Shown in pieces: positions 60,125-64,000 of a DNA stretch of 64,000 nt. Numbering within the stretch: position 1 is the first letter of the stretch; each line of letters begins with the position of its first letter. The stretch is from contig NZ_CP066831.1 of the NCBI RefSeq assembly GCF_016598615.1, positions 3,534,001-3,598,000 of the forward strand. The letters are read 5' to 3'. This stretch comes from Streptomyces liliifuscus. Its GTDB lineage: Bacteria > Actinomycetota > Actinomycetes > Streptomycetales > Streptomycetaceae. Under the pieces are notes generated by a model. That model was not told the DNA's origin and did no database searches. It saw only the letters and a list, made by a program, of their open reading frames with translations. The position numbers and the translations under genes are program-made.

Positions 60125-60276
60125 GAATGCCCGCGGAACGGGACGCCACGGTCCGGATCCGGGTCCCGGCCCGAGGCCGGATGCGAGGCCGGGTCCGGGT
60201 CGGATGCGGGGCCGGGTCCGGTGCTGTGTCCGCGCCCGGATTCGGTGCCGTGTCCGTGCCCCGCGTCGGATCCCGG
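60125..60276. repeat. Low-complexity GGGTCCGG-type repeats between SDR and MetE-like genes
   Basis: The gap contains many imperfect copies of ggccgggtccgg and ggatgcg, including near-palindromic stretches. They may act as a terminator for the SDR gene. No gene is present. Confidence 0.5.
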
Positions 60277-60966
60277 TCAGCGGCCGGGGCGTACCGTCAG
60301 GTCGTTGATCTCCGCGTCGCGGGGCAGGTCGAGGGCCATGAGGATGCTCGTCGCGACGGACTCGGGGTCGATCCACTTCGAGGCGTCGTACTCCTTGCCC
60401 TCCTGCTGGTGGACCTTGGCCTGCATGGGGCTCGCCGTGCGGCCGGGATAGACGGTCGTGACGCGGACGCCGTTCGCGTGCTCCTCGTTGCGCAGGGCGT
60501 CGGCAAGGGCCTTCAGGCCGTGCTTGGAGGCCGCGTACGCGGACCAGCCGGCGGAGGCGCTGAGGCCGGCGCCGGAGTTGACGAAGATCACATGCCCCTG
60601 GGTGACGCGGAGTTGGGGCAGGAAGTGGCGGGTCAGCTCGGCGGGCGCGATCAGGTTCACATCGAGCTGGTGACGCCATGTCCTGGGGGTCAGCTCGCCG
60701 ACCGGGCCGAGGTCGACGACACCCGCGATGTGCATCAGCGAGTCGATCCGGTCGGGCAGCGTCTGGTGCGAGAACGCCCAGGAGAGCCGGTCCGGGTCCG
60801 CGAGGTCACCGACGAGGGTCCGGGCCCCGGGGAACTCCGCGGCCAGCTCCTTCGCGCGGCCCGCGTCGCGCGCGTGCAGGACGAGTTCGTCCCCGCGCGC
60901 GTGGAGGCGGCGGGCGACGGCCGCGCCGATGCCGGAACCGGCCCCGGTGATCAGATGAGTAGGCAT
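60277..60966 (-). CDS. Short-chain dehydrogenase/reductase
   Basis: The 229-aa classical SDR has the cofactor motif TGAGSGIGAAVARRL at about 7-21, DLADPDRL, the NAG-equivalent HIAGVVDLG, active-site Ser in FVNSGAGLSASAGWS, and YAASKHGLK (Tyr and Lys). A final VYPGRTASPMQ is typical. The substrate is unknown. ATG 60966 is preferred; ATG 60975 is possible. It lies 83 bp after the LOG-like gene on the same strand. Confidence 0.92.
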   Translation of the reverse strand: MPTHLITGAGSGIGAAVARRLHARGDELVLHARDAGRAKELAAEFPGARTLVGDLADPDRLSWAFSHQTLPDRIDSLMHIAGVVDLGPVGELTPRTWRHQLDVNLIAPAELTRHFLPQLRVTQGHVIFVNSGAGLSASAGWSAYAASKHGLKALADALRNEEHANGVRVTTVYPGRTASPMQAKVHQQEGKEYDASKWIDPESVATSILMALDLPRDAEINDLTVRPGR

Positions 60967-61049
60967 GCCCGCCATGCTCGCACGCGCGTGTCCCTCCCCC
61001 GCCGGGCCCTACAACCGGTGCCCCCGGGCCCGCTGTGTGCCCCGGCGGC

Positions 61050-61589
61050 TCACTGCGTGCCCTGGCTCTCCTCCAGGTAGGCCAGCGCCCCGACGGGCTC
61101 CTCGGCGAAGAACACGAGCTCCGTGAGGGGCAGCGGCAGGAAGCCCTCGTCCTCCATACGGCGGAACTGCTCCTTCAGGCCGTCGTAGAAGCCCGCGGTG
61201 TTGAGCAGGACGACCGGCTTGTCGGTGTGCCCGTGCTTCTTCAGCTCCAGGATCTCCGTGGCCTCGTCGAGCGTGCCCGTGCCGCCGACCATGATCACGA
61301 CGGCGTCGGCCTTCTCCAGGAGCAGCGCCTTGCGCTCCGCGAGGTCGCCCGCGATGACCATCTCGTCGGCGCCCGCGCGCGCCTTGGCCGCCAGGAACTC
61401 CACGGAGACGCCCAGCAGCCGCCCTCCGGCCTCCTGCACACCGTCGGCGACCACCTTCATGAGCCCGACGTCCGAACCGCCCCACACCAGCGTGTGCCCG
61501 CCCTTGCCGAGCAGTTCGGCGAACTCGCGGGCGGGGCGGGTGTAGCGCTCGTCGAGGTCGGCGGCCGAGAGGAAGACGCAGATATTCAT
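61050..61589 (-). CDS. LOG/TIGR00730-like Rossmann protein (possible nucleotide phosphoribohydrolase)
   Basis: The 179-aa protein begins MNICVFLSAADLDERY and carries LVWGGSDVGLMKVVADGVQE and VIMVGGTGTLDEATEILEL, matching the GGxxGxM and PGGxGTxxE motifs of LOG proteins, with Val in place of the first Pro. LOG enzymes cleave nucleoside monophosphates such as AMP or cytokinin riboside phosphates to base and ribose phosphate. The Arg and Glu of the active site appear to be present (AERKALLLEKAD, GTLDE). It sits within a same-strand series and might be co-transcribed with the SDR. Confidence 0.87.
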   Translation of the reverse strand: MNICVFLSAADLDERYTRPAREFAELLGKGGHTLVWGGSDVGLMKVVADGVQEAGGRLLGVSVEFLAAKARAGADEMVIAGDLAERKALLLEKADAVVIMVGGTGTLDEATEILELKKHGHTDKPVVLLNTAGFYDGLKEQFRRMEDEGFLPLPLTELVFFAEEPVGALAYLEESQGTQ

Positions 61590-61636
61590 GGCTCCACGCT
61601 ACGACCCGGCACCGACATCACCAGCCGGATCCGGAA

Positions 61637-62431
61637 TCACGGGCCCGGCTCCGACATCGCCGTCACCCTCATCCTCGACTGGCGGTGCGGCAGGGCCTCC
61701 CAGTCGTCCATGAAGCGGGCCGACAGGCCATGGGTCGCGGCGAGTGCGACGAGGGTCTCGGTGCGGTAGTAGAAGTCCTCGCGGAGGACCTGGTGTTCCC
61801 TGCCCTCGGTCCGGTCGAAGGTGAAGTCGAAGAAGCCGCCGGGCGCCAGAATCCGGCCGATGTGCGCGAAGCACTCCTCGATGACGTGCGGCGGCGAGTG
61901 CGAGAACACGCTGTGCGCGTGCACCACGTCGAAATACGCGTCCGGCAGGAACGCGAACGTCAGATCGTCGGTGAGCGTCAGATGCGGCAGCCGGTCCTGC
62001 AGACCCTCCCGTACGAGGGTGTCCTGGGCCGCGATGAGGATGTCCGGCGAGATGTCGATCCCGTAGTAGTGGCCGCTCTCCAGGTAGTCGATGAACAGCC
62101 TCCCGGCGCGCAGGTTCCCGCAGCCGATCTCCAGCATCCGGTGCCCCGGCTTCAGCCCGTGCCCCGTCAGGTAGTCGAACTGCATCCGGCCGATCTGGGT
62201 CCACCGGTCGCGTGACGGGTTGTGCCCCACCGCCGACTCGGCGCCGCGCGCGGTGTCCGAGGCCATCACGGCCCGGTAGTACGCGATGTGGTCATGGCCG
62301 TACCGCAGCCGCAGCCAGGCGTCACGCGTGGCCCTGCGCGCGTGCGCGGGGACCCTCTCGGGATACCTCAGGGCGTATCGGACCTGGTGGGCCAGGGTCT
62401 TGCGGTTGCGGGTCAGGCGCGTGGCTCCCAT
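61637..62431 (-). CDS. SAM-dependent methyltransferase
   Basis: The 264-aa protein has a basic N-terminal region (about 1-60), then a class I methyltransferase core: motif I MLEIGCGNLRAGRLFIDYLE, acidic YYGIDISPDILIAA, and motif III/IV VVHAHSVFSHSPPHVIEECF with ILAPGGFFDFTF. Substrate is unknown. ATG 62431 follows GGAGG at 5 nt. It is divergent from the DUF427 gene across a purine-rich 157-bp region. Confidence 0.88.
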   Translation of the reverse strand: MGATRLTRNRKTLAHQVRYALRYPERVPAHARRATRDAWLRLRYGHDHIAYYRAVMASDTARGAESAVGHNPSRDRWTQIGRMQFDYLTGHGLKPGHRMLEIGCGNLRAGRLFIDYLESGHYYGIDISPDILIAAQDTLVREGLQDRLPHLTLTDDLTFAFLPDAYFDVVHAHSVFSHSPPHVIEECFAHIGRILAPGGFFDFTFDRTEGREHQVLREDFYYRTETLVALAATHGLSARFMDDWEALPHRQSRMRVTAMSEPGP

Positions 62432-62588
62432 GAGGACCTCCGCCGGAGAGCAGCCAGGAAAGGAACGGAAAGAAACGGACGGAACAGGACAGCAGAGAGT
62501 AAGAAAAGTGGCCGGAAAGCCGGGGAAGAACACGACAGCAGCCTGCGCTGTAGAGGACGAGACCGCTACCCGAGGAGGCCGAAAAGCC

Positions 62589-62912
62589 GTGACCCAAGGC
62601 CACCGCATCACCATCGAGCAGGGCACCGATCACGTCCGTGTCGTGCACGGCGGACAGGTGCTCGCCGAGAGCACACGCCCGCTGCTGCTGCGCGAGACGG
62701 GCCTGCCCGTGCGCTACTACCTACCCGCGGAGGACGTACGCCTGGATCTGCTGACCCGGTCGGAGACCAGCACTCACTGCCCCTTCAAGGGCGACGCGTC
62801 CTACTGGTCGCTGCCGGACGCCCCCGACCTTGTCTGGACATACCCCGACCCGAAGCCGGAGGTCGCCGAGATCAAGGACCACCTGTGCTTCTACGAAGTG
62901 GAAGTCGTCTGA
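62589..62912 (+). CDS. DUF427 protein
   Basis: The 107-aa protein contains the complete DUF427 fold signature: AESTRPLLLRETGLPVRYYL, PAEDVRLDLL, STHCPFKGDASYWSL and HLCFYEVEVV. The family is widespread in actinobacteria and its biochemical role is not established; a link to metabolism of small organic compounds has been proposed for relatives. GTG 62589 follows GGAGG at about 12 nt. It is followed 59 bp later by a hydrolase on the same strand. Confidence 0.9.
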   Translation: MTQGHRITIEQGTDHVRVVHGGQVLAESTRPLLLRETGLPVRYYLPAEDVRLDLLTRSETSTHCPFKGDASYWSLPDAPDLVWTYPDPKPEVAEIKDHLCFYEVEVV

Positions 62913-62971
62913 CCCCGAGCAGATCCGTGTCCCACCGATGAGTTCCGGACCGCCCGGCAGTCCTCACAGGC

Positions 62972-63754
62972 ATGGAGAAGAAGACGATCTCGCGCGACGG
63001 CACGCCTATCGCGTACGAAGTCAGTGGTGAGGGCCCGGCGGTCATCTTCGTGACCGGGGCCATGGCCACGGGCGCCTCGGACGCGCCCCTGGCCTCGCTC
63101 CTGTCGGACCGGTTCAGTGCGGTCGTGTACGACCGCAGGGGCCGCGGCGAGAGCGGTGACACGGAGCCCTTCGCGGTGGCCCGGGAAGTCGAGGACATCG
63201 CGGCTCTCATCGAGGCCACGGGCGACGGCAACGCGGCCCTGTACGGCATGTCGTCGGGCGCCGCGCTGGCCCTGGAGGCGGCGGCGAGCGGGCTGCCGAT
63301 CGGCAAAGTGGCCGTCTACGAACCGCCGTTCGCCGTCTACGAAGGGGGCGAAAAACAGCGCGCGGAGTACACCGAGCGCCTCACCCAGCTGCTGGCGCAG
63401 GGCAGGCGCGGAGACGCGGTGGAGCTGTTCATCGCCCTGACCGGGGCGCCCCCCGAGGTCATCAGGGGCATGCGGCACTCCGCCGTGTGGCCGGCCCTGG
63501 AGGCGGTCGCCCCGACCCTCGCGTACGACAACGCCGTGATGGGCGACGGACTGGTGCCCCGCAAGCGCCTCGCCTCCGTCCCCGTGCCCGTGCTGGCCCT
63601 GGCGGGCGGCGCGAGCCCCGAGTGGATGCGCGAGTCCGCCCGGGCCACCGCGGAGGCGGCACCGGACGGGACGTACCGCGTGCTGGACGGTCAGACCCAC
63701 ATGGTGGATCCCGGGGTCCTGGCACCGGCGCTGGCGGAGTTCTTCGCCGGGTAG
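62972..63754 (+). CDS. Alpha/beta hydrolase
   Basis: The 260-aa hydrolase has the oxyanion-side segment VIFVTGAMATGASD, AVVYDRRGRGESGDTEPFAV, nucleophile elbow LYGMSSGAALAL (Ser about 92), a late Asp region and the final catalytic His in LDGQTHMVDP. It is most like peroxidase/esterase-type hydrolases of unknown substrate. ATG 62972 fits the family N-terminus. It may share a transcript with the DUF427 gene. Confidence 0.9.
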   Translation: MEKKTISRDGTPIAYEVSGEGPAVIFVTGAMATGASDAPLASLLSDRFSAVVYDRRGRGESGDTEPFAVAREVEDIAALIEATGDGNAALYGMSSGAALALEAAASGLPIGKVAVYEPPFAVYEGGEKQRAEYTERLTQLLAQGRRGDAVELFIALTGAPPEVIRGMRHSAVWPALEAVAPTLAYDNAVMGDGLVPRKRLASVPVPVLALAGGASPEWMRESARATAEAAPDGTYRVLDGQTHMVDPGVLAPALAEFFAG

Positions 63755-63761
63755 CCGTACA

Positions 63762-63788
63762 ACCGCTGTACAGCCCCCGTGCAGCGGT
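63762..63788. terminator. Terminator between hydrolase and mnmA
   Basis: ACCGCTG and CAGCGGT enclose a 13-nt loop, 8 bp past the hydrolase stop and downstream of the convergent mnmA stop, so it can serve both. Confidence 0.6.
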
Positions 63789-63820
63789 AGTAGCCGTGGA
63801 GGCCGGTGCCGGGCCGTGTC

Positions 63821-64000
63821 TCAGGCCAGTGCGGTCGCCGCGCGTGTGGTCGTCGCGATCGTCGCCGAGCCGACCACGCGGGTGTCGTCGTAGAGGACGA
63901 TCGCCTGGCCGGGGGCGACGCCGCGGACGGGCTCGGTGAAGCGCACCCGGAGCTCGCCGTCGACGAGCTCGGCGGTGACTGTCGTCTCGCCGCCGTGGGC
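63821..64000 (-). CDS. mnmA: tRNA 2-thiouridylase MnmA, C-terminal end only
   Basis: The last 59 codons are in the window: AHGGETTVTAELVDGELRVR, then FTEPVRGVAPGQAIVLYDDT and a short Ala/Thr end. This is the C-terminal beta-barrel of MnmA (TrmU), which thiolates U34 of tRNA(Glu), tRNA(Gln) and tRNA(Lys); VAPGQAIVLYD is the family's conserved end motif. The catalytic part lies beyond the right edge. Confidence 0.88.
   Translation of the reverse strand, partial: AHGGETTVTAELVDGELRVRFTEPVRGVAPGQAIVLYDDTRVVGSATIATTTRAATALA

Overview
The window is high-GC actinobacterial DNA. GTG starts are frequent, there are only two in-frame TTA (bldA-type) codons, and the gene content and order are those of a Streptomyces core chromosome. 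From memory, and unchecked, the order ligA / gatCAB / LuxR-LAL / ilvBNC-serA / putA-type genes / ilvE-leuB / second urease matches the S. coelicolor region around SCO549x-SCO552x. I see no tRNA, rRNA, insertion sequence, prophage or CRISPR array. I list 52 protein genes (two cut by the window edges) plus regulatory sites, terminators and repeats.

Layout. 1-6304: edge of a secreted beta-propeller gene, then a TetR gene, agmatine deiminase, an unusual urease alpha subunit and a fused urease gamma-beta subunit on the minus strand, divergent from an NCS1 permease. 6394-8780: ilvE and leuB, the first part of a scattered branched-chain amino acid set. 8923-14671: a Tat lipoprotein phosphoesterase, a 42-aa orphan, an AAC(2')-like acetyltransferase, a quinone oxidoreductase and a secreted GH97 glycosidase. 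14870-19224: proline catabolism (proline dehydrogenase then P5C dehydrogenase) divergent from a PucR-type regulator carrying a minisatellite. 19335-21761: a TTA-containing DUF1963 gene and an FAD monooxygenase. 22062-27113: a four-gene, start-stop-coupled Opp/Nik-type ABC importer behind a Zur/Fur-like box. 27091-29427: TetR and a 14-TM MFS exporter, divergent. 29704-35328: serA, ilvC, ilvN, ilvB and an ilv leader peptide with a transcription attenuator. 35362-38613: a membrane PAS-GGDEF protein with a degenerate EAL domain. 38729-42335: 2-hydroxyacid dehydrogenase, aldo-keto reductase, PQQ-type sugar dehydrogenase lipoprotein and a 90-aa protein. 42431-46500: a LAL (large LuxR) regulator preceded by about 830 bp of tandem repeats that stay open in its frame, and a 64-aa gene. 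46675-50206: membrane protein, GNAT, MMPL transporter. 50506-54080: gatC-gatA-80-aa protein-gatB. 54304-56607: a membrane GGDEF-EAL protein with intact motifs and a TTA codon. 56868-64000: ligA, a MetE-like protein, SDR, LOG-like protein, methyltransferase, DUF427 protein, alpha/beta hydrolase and the C-terminus of mnmA.

How parts work together. ilvB/ilvN/ilvC/ilvE/leuB cover most of the valine-leucine-isoleucine pathway, and ilvB is under leader-peptide attenuation. GatCAB makes Gln-tRNA(Gln) and Asn-tRNA(Asn), and an 80-aa membrane protein is coupled into its operon. Two c-di-GMP proteins lie 16 kb apart: one looks like a cyclase with a dead phosphodiesterase domain, the other is bifunctional in motif content and may be limited by the bldA tRNA. 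The two most promising less-described systems are the Zur-box Opp/Nik transporter (possible metallophore or metal-complex uptake) and the urease-like/agmatine deiminase/NCS1 cassette, in which metal ligands are kept but the substrate loops differ from textbook urease.
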